Source of the DNA: UTCFX2 sp002050125
Lineage (GTDB): Bacteria > Chloroflexota > Anaerolineae > Anaerolineales > UBA4823
NCBI GenBank assembly: GCA_027494035.1
Contig: JAOSJQ010000001.1
Location: 2,480,001-2,544,000 of the forward strand
Length of the DNA: 64,000 nt
Direction: 5' to 3'
Positions 8,854-17,438 of the stretch are shown piece after piece. The translations under genes and the position numbers were made by a program. Each line of letters opens with the position of its first letter. The stretch's first letter is position 1. Below the pieces are notes generated by a model. It was not told where the DNA came from. It ran no database searches and saw nothing but the letters and a program-made list of their open reading frames with translations.

Positions 8854-10428
8854 ATGGGTCAAAGATCACACGAACTTTTCATCTTTTTGTACGGACCTCC
8901 GGCGGCGGGCAAGAGCGCGGTCGGCAAACGGCTGGCGCACGAACTGCGCCTGCCGTTTTACGACCTGGACGCCGAGATCGAACTGCAAGCCGGGCAGACC
9001 ATTGCGGAGATTTTCGCCGCCCAGGGTGAGCCTGGCTTCCGCCAGCGCGAAACGCACGGTCTGCAGGCGTTGCTGGCGCGGTCCCCCGGGGTGATCGCGC
9101 TGGGCGGTGGGGCGCTGCTCGACCCGGCGAACCGCCAGCGCGCCGAAGCTGCCGGCGAGGTGGTCTGCCTGGCGTGTTCCTTCGAGACCATCCTCGACCG
9201 GCTGGGCGGCGCCGGCGGCGGCAGACCGCTGCTCGACGGCAATGCGCGGGCGCGCTTGCAGGATTTATTGGTTCAGCGCGAGGGGCATTACGCCTCCTTT
9301 CCGCGCCGGGTGGATAGCAGCCGCCGGAGGGTCGCCGAAACCGCCTGGGAGGCGCAGGTTTCCCTGGGGATGTTCCACATCGCGGGCATGGGCGCGGGGT
9401 ACGATGTGCGCGTTGGCGCGCGCGGGTTGGCGGACCTGGGCGCGCAGCTCATTCAGCGCGGGCTGGCGGGTCCGGCGGCGCTGGTGAGCGACGAGAACGT
9501 GGCGCGGCTGCACGGGGAGGCGGCGCTCGCGGCGCTGCAATCCGCTGGTTTCGCGGCGGAGTTGATCGCGCTGCCCGCCGGCGAGCAGCACAAAACGCTG
9601 GCGACCGTCGCCAGCCTGCTGGAGCGCTTCGTCGCTCTCGGGCTGGAGCGCGGCAGCACGGTGGTCGCGCTGGGCGGCGGGGTGGTGGGCGACCTGGCGG
9701 GGTTTGCCGCGGCGGTTTATCTGCGCGGCGTGCGTTGGGTGGGGCTGCCCAGTTCGCTGGTGGCAATCGTCGATTCCAGCCTGGGCGGCAAAACCGGGGC
9801 GGACCTGCCCGAGGGCAAGAACCTGGTGGGCGCGTTTCACCCGCCGGCGTTCGTGCTGGCGGACCCGGCGCTGCTGCGCACGCTGCCCGAGGTCGAATTG
9901 CGCAACGGCATGGCTGAGGTGGTGAAGCACGCCGTGCTGGCAGACCCCGCGCTTTTCGACGCCTGCCGGCAGGGGTTGGAAGGGGTGAAAACCCGTCTGG
10001 ATTGGGTGGCGCGCCGCGCGATTGCGGTCAAAGTGAACGTGATCCAGCAGGACCCCTACGAACAGGGCGTGCGGGCGACGCTCAACCTGGGGCACACGCT
10101 GGGGCATGGATTGGAACTGGCGAGCGACTTCCAACTGCGGCACGGCGAGGCGGTCGCGATTGGAATGGTTGCGGCGGCGCGCCTCTCCGAACAACTGGGG
10201 ATCGGCGAGCCCGGGTTGGCGGAGCAGATCGAGGACTGCCTGGGCAATCTGGGGCTGCCAACCCGGCTGCCCGCCGGCATCGACCGGGGACGCCTGCAGG
10301 CTGCTATGCTGCGCGACAAGAAACGCCAGTCGGGGCGGTTGAAAGTAGTGCTGCCCGAAAAGATCGGGGCGGCGCGCTGGGGCGTGGAGGTGGCTGGACC
10401 CGCCGCGCTGATCGACGTGCTGGACTGA
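8854..10428 (+). CDS. aroKB: shikimate kinase / 3-dehydroquinate synthase fusion
   Basis: A 524-residue bifunctional protein. Residues 1-165 are shikimate kinase: YGPPAAGKSAVGKRLA is the P-loop, and GGGALLDP and the RPLL-type lid segment follow. From about residue 172 the sequence is 3-dehydroquinate synthase: GGGVVGDLAGFAAAVYLRG, PSSLVAIVDSSLGGKTG, NGMAEVVKHAVL and LNLGHTLGHGLE supply the NAD and metal sites. Similar aroK-aroB fusions are known in Thermotoga. The gene begins eight bases after the serpin stop. It supplies steps 2 and 5 of the pathway. Confidence 0.95.
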   Translation: MGQRSHELFIFLYGPPAAGKSAVGKRLAHELRLPFYDLDAEIELQAGQTIAEIFAAQGEPGFRQRETHGLQALLARSPGVIALGGGALLDPANRQRAEAAGEVVCLACSFETILDRLGGAGGGRPLLDGNARARLQDLLVQREGHYASFPRRVDSSRRRVAETAWEAQVSLGMFHIAGMGAGYDVRVGARGLADLGAQLIQRGLAGPAALVSDENVARLHGEAALAALQSAGFAAELIALPAGEQHKTLATVASLLERFVALGLERGSTVVALGGGVVGDLAGFAAAVYLRGVRWVGLPSSLVAIVDSSLGGKTGADLPEGKNLVGAFHPPAFVLADPALLRTLPEVELRNGMAEVVKHAVLADPALFDACRQGLEGVKTRLDWVARRAIAVKVNVIQQDPYEQGVRATLNLGHTLGHGLELASDFQLRHGEAVAIGMVAAARLSEQLGIGEPGLAEQIEDCLGNLGLPTRLPAGIDRGRLQAAMLRDKKRQSGRLKVVLPEKIGAARWGVEVAGPAALIDVLD

Positions 10429-10440
10429 GAGGAGCGGAAG

Positions 10441-10875
10441 ATGCGAGCCATCCTGGTTTTACACGGACCAAACTTGAATTTGCTGGGTGAGCGCGAGCCG
10501 GAGGTGTACGGCGCTGTCTCGCTGGTGGAGATCGACCGGCGATTAGTAGAGGCGGGGCGGACGCTGGGGCTGGAAGTGCGCTCGTTTCAATCCAACAGCG
10601 AAGGGGCGCTGATCGACGCGCTCCACGAGGCGCGCCGCTGGGCGGCGGGCGTGGTCTTCAACCCGGGCGGCTACACCCATACCTCGGTGGCTTTGCGCGA
10701 CGCCGTGGCTGCCATCGAGATTCCGGTTGTGGAAGTGCACCTGTCGAACGTGCAGGGGCGCGACGCCTTTCGGCGTGAATCGCTCATTGCGCCGGTCTGC
10801 CGCGGCGTGATCGCCGGGTTTGGCTGGCGCTCGTACTTGCTGGGGCTGCACGCCCTGGCAGATCCGCCGGGCTAG
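10441..10875 (+). CDS. aroQ: type II 3-dehydroquinate dehydratase
   Basis: The 144-residue dodecameric-type enzyme dehydrates 3-dehydroquinate to dehydroshikimate. LHGPNLNLLGEREPEVYG, the SNSEG segment, NPGGYTHTSVALRDA and the catalytic-His region EVHLSNVQGRDAFRRES match the family. GAGGAG ahead of ATG 10441 supports the start. It is the last gene of the operon and its stop overlaps the convergent FAD oxidoreductase gene by four bases; no separate terminator is visible. Confidence 0.95.
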   Translation: MRAILVLHGPNLNLLGEREPEVYGAVSLVEIDRRLVEAGRTLGLEVRSFQSNSEGALIDALHEARRWAAGVVFNPGGYTHTSVALRDAVAAIEIPVVEVHLSNVQGRDAFRRESLIAPVCRGVIAGFGWRSYLLGLHALADPPG

Positions 10876-12239
10876 AGCTGTCCGGCGTTCTCCATCTGGT
10901 CGAATTTCAGCAGATAATTTGGGTCCTGGAAGCGCTCTAATGCGAACGCCGCGGCGTAACCAGGCGGCGGCGTTCCGGCGACGGTTTTCGCCAGCAGTTC
11001 GCCCGCCGCGCACGCCGCCATCACCCCGAAGCCGGACAACCCGCCGATCACAAATGCGCCTTCTACGGGCAGCCCGCCGATGAGCGGGCGGTTTTCGGGC
11101 GTGCGGGTGTAGTAGCCGCCGTCCAGCCGCGGGCGGGGCGGGCGTTCGACGTACGCCTGCATCCCGGGGATCAGGCGCGTCAGCCCGCGCAGCGCTGTCT
11201 CCGGGTAGAGCGGGTCTTCAGGAATGGGAAAGACCGGCGCCTGCCGGCGGGTCTGGTATTCCCAGAGCGCCAGCGCAATCTGGCTGCCCCCGCCGCCGTC
11301 CGGGCGGGCGTGCACGCCCGAAGGCAGCAGTTCGAGGAGCGGGCGGGTTTCGGGATCTTCGCTCAACGCCGCGCGCTCCTCGTCAGTCCAGTCCAGGGTC
11401 TGGGCGTCGCTCCAGATCACCAGCGGCGAGGTGCGATCCAGCGCCGCATGCGCATCCGTAAAAGCCAGTTTGAGGTGCAGTTCGTTGTACACCGGCAGCT
11501 CGACGCCGACCATCCGCCCGACCGGCGCGAGGAAGGGTCCCGCCGCGTTGACAAAGATGCCGCTCCGAAACCTGCGCCCGTCCTGCAACTGCACGGAATG
11601 CACCCTGCCGCCCTGCAAATCCACGCCGCTCACGCGCCCTTCGACCAGCCGCACCCCGTTCTGGCGCGCCTGGTGCAGCAGAAAAACCCCAAGCTGCTGG
11701 GCGCTCAGCCAGCCCGCCCGGCGGACGTGCAGCGCGGCGCTGACCGACCTGGACAGAAACGGGAAGCGCGCCTGGATCAGTTGCGGGTCGAGCAACAAAT
11801 CCGCGCCGTCCGGCTGGTCGCTAAAGCCCTCAGGGGGCGCGGGCGGGTAGGCGGCGTCCGCGCCGCGCTGGATACGCAGCGCGCCCGCCCCGAGCTGCGA
11901 GACCTTTTCCGCCTGTGCGATAAACCCGTCCAACCCGTTTGGGTCGCCGGTGCAGTACAGATAGCCGCGCCGGTTCAGGTGGAAGACGTTGGCGTTGCGG
12001 CGCGCCAGTTCATCGAGCAGGTCGATGCTGTGGTTCATGAACTCCACCATCGCCGCGTCGGGACCGAGCCACCAGTTGCGGTAGCATTCGGTCGAATGGT
12101 CGCTGGTCAGGCTGAGCGGCGGGCGTTCGTCGACCAGCGCGATGTCGCGCAGCCCCTCCTGGACAGCGAGGTAGTAAGCCGCGCTGACCCCCGCCAGCCC
12201 TGCGCCGCAGATCACCACAGCCGCATTTTCAATCGTCAT
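10872..12239 (-). CDS. FAD-dependent amino-acid-type oxidoreductase (DAO family)
   Basis: A 455-residue flavoprotein with the N-terminal dinucleotide-binding motif ICGAGLAGVSAAYYLAV at residues 10-26 and the C-terminal FAD contact YTRTPENRPLIGGLPVEGAFVI. This layout is that of DadA/glycine oxidase/sarcosine oxidase-like enzymes. The substrate cannot be read from sequence. It is transcribed against the aromatic operon and lies downstream of the AlaX-like gene with a 37-base gap, so the two may be co-transcribed. Confidence 0.82.
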   Translation of the reverse strand: MTIENAAVVICGAGLAGVSAAYYLAVQEGLRDIALVDERPPLSLTSDHSTECYRNWWLGPDAAMVEFMNHSIDLLDELARRNANVFHLNRRGYLYCTGDPNGLDGFIAQAEKVSQLGAGALRIQRGADAAYPPAPPEGFSDQPDGADLLLDPQLIQARFPFLSRSVSAALHVRRAGWLSAQQLGVFLLHQARQNGVRLVEGRVSGVDLQGGRVHSVQLQDGRRFRSGIFVNAAGPFLAPVGRMVGVELPVYNELHLKLAFTDAHAALDRTSPLVIWSDAQTLDWTDEERAALSEDPETRPLLELLPSGVHARPDGGGGSQIALALWEYQTRRQAPVFPIPEDPLYPETALRGLTRLIPGMQAYVERPPRPRLDGGYYTRTPENRPLIGGLPVEGAFVIGGLSGFGVMAACAAGELLAKTVAGTPPPGYAAAFALERFQDPNYLLKFDQMENAGQL

Positions 12240-12276
12240 CTAATGCTGCCCCGTCCCCTTGTACGTTCGCCGGGTC

Positions 12277-12999
12277 TCAGTCTTCGACCGCGATGTAGAT
12301 GCGCTTGTTGATCTTGCCCTTGCTCTTGTAATCCACCACGCGGATTTTGCCGATTTCGGAGGTGTTCGCCACGTGCGTGCCGCCGTCGGCTTGCAGGTCG
12401 AGCCCCACGATCTCCACCGTGCGCACCTCCTGGATGCCCTCCGGCAGCAGGTTGATCTTGGTGCGGATCAGATCCGGGATCTGAAACGCCTCGGCGCGCG
12501 GCAGGATGGCGACGCGGATCGGGTGGGCTTTGGCGACCTCGGCGTTGACCGCCGCCTGGATTTCGTCCACCAGTTCGCGCTGCATGGTCTCGAACTCGAA
12601 ATCCATGCGCCCCTCGAGCGGGTCCATGTCGCCGCCGGTGACCGAAGCGCCGTAATCGCGGAAGACCACCCCGCACAGAACGTGCAGGGCGCTGTGGGTG
12701 CGCATGAGCTGGTAACGCCGCGCCCAATCGATCTCGCCCAGCGCCGTTGCGCCGGTCTGCGGCAGCGGTCCGGCGCCCTCGATGAAGTGCAGCACGTCCG
12801 CGCCCGCTTTTTTCGCCCGGGCGACCGGATAGCTCACGCCCGCGACCACGAGGGCGCCGCGGTCAGCTGGCTGTCCGCCGCCGCCCGGGTAAAAAGCGCT
12901 GCGGTCCAGCACAACCGCGCGGTTTTTGGCGTCCACGGCGGTCACCTGCGCTTCGAAATTTTTCACATAACTGTCGGTCTGGTAGATTAGTTCGGTCAT
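12277..12999 (-). CDS. alanyl-tRNA editing protein, AlaX-like
   Basis: The 240-residue protein resembles the free-standing editing domain of alanyl-tRNA synthetase, which hydrolyses mischarged Ser- or Gly-tRNA-Ala. DRSAFYPGGGGQPADRG at the N-terminal beta-barrel and RTHSALHVL with the HxxxH zinc motif are clear. The second metal motif, usually CxxxH in CGGTHV, reads DGGTHVANT, so the usual Cys is Asp. This may be a natural subgroup or altered metal binding. The start ATG 12999 is the family's normal start. Confidence 0.87.
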   Translation of the reverse strand: MTELIYQTDSYVKNFEAQVTAVDAKNRAVVLDRSAFYPGGGGQPADRGALVVAGVSYPVARAKKAGADVLHFIEGAGPLPQTGATALGEIDWARRYQLMRTHSALHVLCGVVFRDYGASVTGGDMDPLEGRMDFEFETMQRELVDEIQAAVNAEVAKAHPIRVAILPRAEAFQIPDLIRTKINLLPEGIQEVRTVEIVGLDLQADGGTHVANTSEIGKIRVVDYKSKGKINKRIYIAVED

Positions 13000-13118
13000 C
13001 GCTTCACGCTTTCTTTGGGATTTCGCACTTGCGAGGCTTATATTTTACCAGCCGGCGCAAGCCGGGCGCAAGGCGTGCGCCTTGCGCTTGAAATTTGCCT
13101 TTGCTGGGCTAGCGATCA

Positions 13119-13127
13119 TGGTATGAT
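13119..13127 (+). promoter_or_regulatory. putative extended -10 promoter for the deacetylase-like gene
   Basis: TG (13119-13120), one base, then TATGAT (13122-13127) forms an extended -10 element; no good -35 box is visible. If used, transcription would begin near 13134 and the ATG at 13123 could not be the start codon, favouring the TTG at 13150. Confidence 0.35.
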
Positions 13128-13149
13128 ATTTGACCAGGAGCGGCAGGGT

Positions 13150-14193
13150 TTGGAAAAGTTGGTGTTCTTTGACCCGCTGGGTCACGAAGCGCATTTTGAG
13201 CCGGGTCATCCGGAGCGTCCCGAGCGCATCGCCGCGGTGCGTGAGGCGCTGCAGCAGGCTGGCTGGTGGGAGCAGTTTCCCCATCTGGCGCCGCTCAGCT
13301 TGCCCGAACCGGTTCTGACCGGGGTGCACACGCCGGGCTATTTGAGCTTTTTAGAGACCGCCTGCGCCCGAGGGGCGCCGCTGGATCTGGACACCTACAC
13401 CACGCCCGCCTCCTGGCAACTGGCGCTGAACGCCGCCGGCGGCGCCGCCGCAGTCGCCTGGGCGGTGTGGAGCGGAGCCGCCCGCCGCGGTTTTGCGCTC
13501 ACTCGCCCGCCCGGTCATCACGCCACCGCGCGCCAGGGCATGGGTTTCTGCCTGCTGAACAACATCGCCCTGGCGGCGCATTTCACGCTCACGCGCCCCG
13601 ATGCGGGGATCAAAGCGCCGCAGCGACTGGCAATCGTGGACCTCGACCTGCACCACGGCAACGGCACGCAGGAGATTTTCTACGACCGGGCGGACGTGCT
13701 TTTCTGTTCGCTCCACCAATCCCCGCTGTACCCGGGCAGCGGGTCTCTGGCGGAGCGCGGGGTTGGAGCGGGCGCCGGGTTGACCGCCAACCTGCCGCTG
13801 CCGCCCGGCACTGGCGACCAGGGTTACCGCACGGCGCTCAGCGCGGTTGTGCTGCCGCTGCTCGACCGCTGCCAGCCCGAGATGCTGTTGGTGAGCCTGG
13901 GCTACGACGCGCACTGGCGCGACCCGCTCGGTTCGATGCTGTTGAGCGCGGCGGGTTACGGAACGCTCATCCGCCAACTGGCGGACTGGGCGGATGCGCA
14001 TTGCGCGGGCAAGCTCGTCCTAGTGTTGGAGGGCGGCTACGACCAAATGGCTGCGCAGGCTTGCTGTCAGGCGGCGACGGCGGCGCTGCTGGGCGAAGCC
14101 TGGACGGACCCGCTCGGCGCGGCGCCCCAGCCGGAGCGCGCGGGTTGGGAAAAGGTGCTCGCGGCGGCTGCCCGCGACTGGCTTGAAAGCTGA
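13150..14193 (+). CDS. histone deacetylase / acetoin utilisation (AcuC) superfamily hydrolase
   Basis: An arginase-fold Zn-dependent deacetylase. GHPERPERIAAV, TRPPGHHATARQGMGFC (His-His charge relay), VDLDLHHGNGTQEIFY and LVSLGYDAHWRDPLG give the zinc ligands Asp, His, Asp; LVLEGGYD closes the site. Bacterial members deacetylate polyamines, acetyl-CoA synthetase or unknown substrates. The start is uncertain: TTG 13150 has AGGAG at 13136-13140 and gives 347 residues, whereas ATG 13123 would add nine residues but overlaps a likely -10 box. Confidence 0.88.
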   Translation: MEKLVFFDPLGHEAHFEPGHPERPERIAAVREALQQAGWWEQFPHLAPLSLPEPVLTGVHTPGYLSFLETACARGAPLDLDTYTTPASWQLALNAAGGAAAVAWAVWSGAARRGFALTRPPGHHATARQGMGFCLLNNIALAAHFTLTRPDAGIKAPQRLAIVDLDLHHGNGTQEIFYDRADVLFCSLHQSPLYPGSGSLAERGVGAGAGLTANLPLPPGTGDQGYRTALSAVVLPLLDRCQPEMLLVSLGYDAHWRDPLGSMLLSAAGYGTLIRQLADWADAHCAGKLVLVLEGGYDQMAAQACCQAATAALLGEAWTDPLGAAPQPERAGWEKVLAAAARDWLES

Positions 14194-14200
14194 AGCGCAT

Positions 14201-14228
14201 AAAAAAGCTCATCGTTCAGAGCTTTTAT
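14201..14228. terminator. bidirectional-looking rho-independent terminator
   Basis: AAAAGCTC (14203-14210) and GAGCTTTT (14219-14226) form an eight-pair stem with an eight-base loop, eight bases after the deacetylase-like stop. A-rich upstream and T-rich downstream flanks fit termination on the + strand. Confidence 0.6.
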
Positions 14229-14334
14229 AAACCTATAATTATCATATAATTACCCCAAAAGCGTTTGCTGGTGGACTGCGCTGACCCGGTCTGTGGGTTT
14301 TACAAAAAAGTCATAAAAACCAAAGGAGCTAAAA

Positions 14335-16326
14335 ATGGATGAACAGATGGCGGTTTTCATCGACTTTGAAAACGTCGCATTGTGGGCAGAGCGGGAATTC
14401 TACGATTTTGAAGTGACAAATTTGATGGAATATCTGCAAAGCCGCGGACCCGCGGTCGTGAAACGCGCCTATGCGGATTGGGCGCGCTTTGCGCGCTATC
14501 GCGAAGCGATGATGGCGAACACGATCGATCTGATCCAGATCTTCAGCGTGCGGATTGGGAAAAACCGCGCCGACATCCGCATGGCAATCGACGCCTTCGA
14601 GATCGCCATGACCCGCCCGCAGATCAAGACCTTTGTGATCGTCTCCGGCGACAGCGATTTCAGCCCGCTGGTCGCCAAGCTGCGCGAATTTGGCAGGTAC
14701 ACGATCGGGATCGGTCCGCGCAGCACCACGCACAACCTGCTGGTGCGCTCCTGCGACGAATTCATCTACCTCGAGACGGCGTTGGGCGAGACCGTCGATT
14801 TGGACGAGCAGTCCTGCGTCGAGATCGAGGAGGGGCGCGCCCTGCTCAAGAAAGCGCTGCAAGTCCACGGGCAGCGCGGCGACTTGCCGGCGCCGGTGGC
14901 GAGCTTGAAGCGCACGATGCTGCTGATGAACCCGGCGTTCAACGAGGCGAACTTCGGCTACACCCAATTCAGGAGCTGGCTGGAGGATAACTCCGACCTG
15001 GCGCAGATTTTCCTGAAAGAAATGCAACCCTACGCCGCGCCGGTGAATTTCGAGGCGGATGGATACAGCGCCGCCCCGGTAAGCGAAGAAGAAACGCTGG
15101 CGCAGAAGGCGGGGCTGGCGGAAAGGCAGTTTGCGCCGCGGCTGACCATCGATGAACAATACAAACAGGTCTTCTCGCGCTTGAAGCTGACCCAGGTTGA
15201 CCTGGCGACGCGCCGCGACGTGCTGCGCGACATCTACCGCGAATTGAAAGCCCACCCGGGCGAGTTCAACATGGACGAACTGCTGGACAGCCTGGAAGAA
15301 CGCTACCAGCAGCAGGGTCTCAGCCGGCGCAAGGAGACGCTGCGCGAGATTTCCCAGCTTGCATTTCGGCAGGGCGCGCTCGATTATTACGGTCAGCCGG
15401 CTTCGCCCTACACCAAGGTCGGCTTGTTGAAGGCGATCGAGAGCGAAGCCGACTTGATTTTACGCGCTGAGTCGGATTTCATCTACACCATCGTAAAGTC
15501 GGGTTTGGACATCGATTTTGGCGAGCTGGCTTACCTGCTCATGAACGACCGCAGCCAGGAAGACGGCATCCACGCCCTGCTCGACGATTTGTACGAGCGC
15601 GGCATGGTCGCCTATGAAGACGACCGCTACGTGCTGCCGGGGTCGAGCAAGGTGCCGTTCATGGAAGACCCGGCGTTCAGGATCCTGGTGCGCGACATCG
15701 AGGAGATGGTCGTCCCTGAAGCGATTCGCCCGGGAGTTGATTCAGCCCACACGTTGGCGAAGAAAGCCATGCTCCAGCGCTCGCAGGATTTTGCGGCGTC
15801 GAGTAACACCTATCTGCTGGCGTGCCGGCTGCAGTGGGACGCGATCGAGCGCGGCGAGGAAGGCGCCGCGCTGGACGACCTGCGCTGGTACATGGCGTCT
15901 TACGCCTCGGCGATTGCGGGCAAGCTCTCTCAGGTCAATCACGACTACGCCGGGGCGCGCCCATATTACCTGGCGTTCTTTGCGCTGGTGCAGGAGGACG
16001 ACCCGCTTTGGGGGCGGATGCGCGGGTTGATCAACCCCATGCTGGCGTATTACTGGTCGAACACCGGTCGTGAGCTGGACATCAACGTCAGCACCTGGAA
16101 TTTGAACATGGCTTCGCCCGCCCAGATTGCGGTTCACGCCGCCACGCATTCGAATTTGGACCTGCGCAAGTTGTGGCACAAAGTCACCTCCGACCTGGCG
16201 ATGATCAACCCGAGGGTGTTGCAGCGGATCGTGAATCAGCTCTTGCTGAACAAAACCGATCACCCCGAAAACGCGCGGGTGGCGGAACAAATCGAAGACA
16301 TCTTGATGGAGAATAGCCTGACATGA
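14335..16326 (+). CDS. NYN-domain (LabA/DUF88-like) protein with LOTUS-type HTH
   Basis: A 663-residue cytoplasmic protein. Residues 5-155 form a NYN/PIN-like nuclease domain: VFIDFENV (Asp10), KNRADIRMAIDAFE (Asp80, Asp87) and VSGDSDFSPLV (Asp106, Asp108) supply the acidic cluster expected of the fold. Residues about 160-230 (GDLPAPVASLKRTMLLMNP, then NFGYTQFRSWLEDN) resemble an OST-HTH/LOTUS RNA-binding module. The rest is a long helical region with no family I recognise, including predicted winged-helix-like stretches. It has AAGGAG before ATG 14335 and an AT-rich region with TATAAT (14245-14250) upstream. An RNA-processing role is inferred. Confidence 0.82.
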   Translation: MDEQMAVFIDFENVALWAEREFYDFEVTNLMEYLQSRGPAVVKRAYADWARFARYREAMMANTIDLIQIFSVRIGKNRADIRMAIDAFEIAMTRPQIKTFVIVSGDSDFSPLVAKLREFGRYTIGIGPRSTTHNLLVRSCDEFIYLETALGETVDLDEQSCVEIEEGRALLKKALQVHGQRGDLPAPVASLKRTMLLMNPAFNEANFGYTQFRSWLEDNSDLAQIFLKEMQPYAAPVNFEADGYSAAPVSEEETLAQKAGLAERQFAPRLTIDEQYKQVFSRLKLTQVDLATRRDVLRDIYRELKAHPGEFNMDELLDSLEERYQQQGLSRRKETLREISQLAFRQGALDYYGQPASPYTKVGLLKAIESEADLILRAESDFIYTIVKSGLDIDFGELAYLLMNDRSQEDGIHALLDDLYERGMVAYEDDRYVLPGSSKVPFMEDPAFRILVRDIEEMVVPEAIRPGVDSAHTLAKKAMLQRSQDFAASSNTYLLACRLQWDAIERGEEGAALDDLRWYMASYASAIAGKLSQVNHDYAGARPYYLAFFALVQEDDPLWGRMRGLINPMLAYYWSNTGRELDINVSTWNLNMASPAQIAVHAATHSNLDLRKLWHKVTSDLAMINPRVLQRIVNQLLLNKTDHPENARVAEQIEDILMENSLT

Positions 16327-16366
16327 CCTGGTTAAAACCCCTTGACCCGTTGAATTGGAGAACCGC

Positions 16367-16777
16367 ATGAACGAGATCGTCCTCCGCCAAATCGAACATC
16401 ACATGATGGCTGCCAGCGATTCGCACGGTCACTCGGTCGTGCTCGGACGCGCCCCGTCCACCCAGGACTGGGTGGGCGTAAAAGCCTCCGATCTGCTGCT
16501 GATGGCGGTGGCTGCCTGCGCCACCTATGACGTGATCGAAATTTTGAACAAGCAGCGCGAAGTGTACAGCAATCTGGTCGTGACCTGCCGGGGCGACCAA
16601 CTCGCAGACCCGCCGTACACGTTTACGCGCATCCACCTGCATTTCGAATTGCGCGGTTCGCTCAGCCCGGAGAAGCTGGAACGCGCTATCCAACTGTCGA
16701 TCGAGAAATACTGCTCGGTGATCAGCACGCTGCGCCCCGACACGCCTGTTACGAGCGATTTCACGATCCTGGAATAA
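16367..16777 (+). CDS. OsmC/Ohr-family protein
   Basis: The 136-residue product has the OsmC fold with two conserved cysteines, CATYDVIEIL near residue 52 and EKYCSVISTL near residue 115, the peroxidatic pair in thiol peroxidases of this family. It could reduce organic hydroperoxides. ATG 16367 follows GGAG (16357-16360). It lies 40 bases after the NYN gene and eight before the HD hydrolase gene, so it is probably in the same transcript. Confidence 0.85.
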   Translation: MNEIVLRQIEHHMMAASDSHGHSVVLGRAPSTQDWVGVKASDLLLMAVAACATYDVIEILNKQREVYSNLVVTCRGDQLADPPYTFTRIHLHFELRGSLSPEKLERAIQLSIEKYCSVISTLRPDTPVTSDFTILE

Positions 16778-16785
16778 TTCAAACC

Positions 16786-17373
16786 ATGGAGCTGAGCGAG
16801 CGGTTCGCGCAGGCTTTTGAATACACCTTTCAACTGCACCGCCGGCAAACGCGCAAAGGCAGCGGCGTTCCATATCTGGAACATCTGCTGGCGGTCGCGG
16901 CGTTGACGCTGCAAGACGGCGGGGGCGAGGACGAGGCGATCGCCGGCTTGCTGCACGATGCGGTCGAAGACCAGGGCGGGTTGGCGGCGCTAACGGAAAT
17001 CCGCCGGCGTTTTGGCGAACGGGTGGCGCAAATCGTCGCGGACTGCAGCGACAGTTTCACCAACCCCAAACCGCCCTGGCGTGAGCGCAAAGCAGCCTAT
17101 CTGCTGCGCTTGCGCGGCGCGCCTCCCGAGGTCTTGCGCGTTTCCCTGGCGGATAAACTCGACAACGCGCGCGCCATTTTGACCAATCTGCAAACGGACG
17201 GCGAGGCGTTGTGGAGCCGGTTCAACGGCGGCAAAGCCGGCACGCTGTGGTATTACCGGGCGCTGGTCGAGGTTTTCCAGGCGCAAAGCCGTTCGCCCAT
17301 GCTGGGCGAGCTGGAGCGGGTTGTGAAGCGCATCGAGGCGCTTGCCGCCGGCGCATCCGAGCCGGAAATCTGA
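16786..17373 (+). CDS. HD-domain phosphohydrolase, SpoT/MESH1-like
   Basis: A 195-residue protein with the HD signature AGLLHDAVEDQGG near residue 47, a preceding His in RKGSGVPYLEHLLAVA and the later VSLADKLDNARAIL (Asp-Lys-Leu-Asn type motif). This is the arrangement of the (p)ppGpp hydrolase domain of RelA/SpoT and of small alarmone hydrolases such as MESH1. No synthetase domain is present. Function as an alarmone or nucleotide hydrolase is inferred from family. Confidence 0.78.
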   Translation: MELSERFAQAFEYTFQLHRRQTRKGSGVPYLEHLLAVAALTLQDGGGEDEAIAGLLHDAVEDQGGLAALTEIRRRFGERVAQIVADCSDSFTNPKPPWRERKAAYLLRLRGAPPEVLRVSLADKLDNARAILTNLQTDGEALWSRFNGGKAGTLWYYRALVEVFQAQSRSPMLGELERVVKRIEALAAGASEPEI

Positions 17374-17401
17374 GGTTCGCCCCGGCAAAAAAATCCGCTT
17401 A

Positions 17402-17410
17402 TGATATAAT
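17402..17410 (+). promoter_or_regulatory. putative extended -10 promoter
   Basis: TG, one base, then TATAAT (17405-17410) forms an extended -10 box 29 bases before the 17439 start. No convincing -35 is visible. It would drive the two-gene membrane/YtxH unit that ends at the terminator at 18318. Confidence 0.45.
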
Positions 17411-17438
17411 TCAAGCTGACCGCGCAAAGAGATGATTA

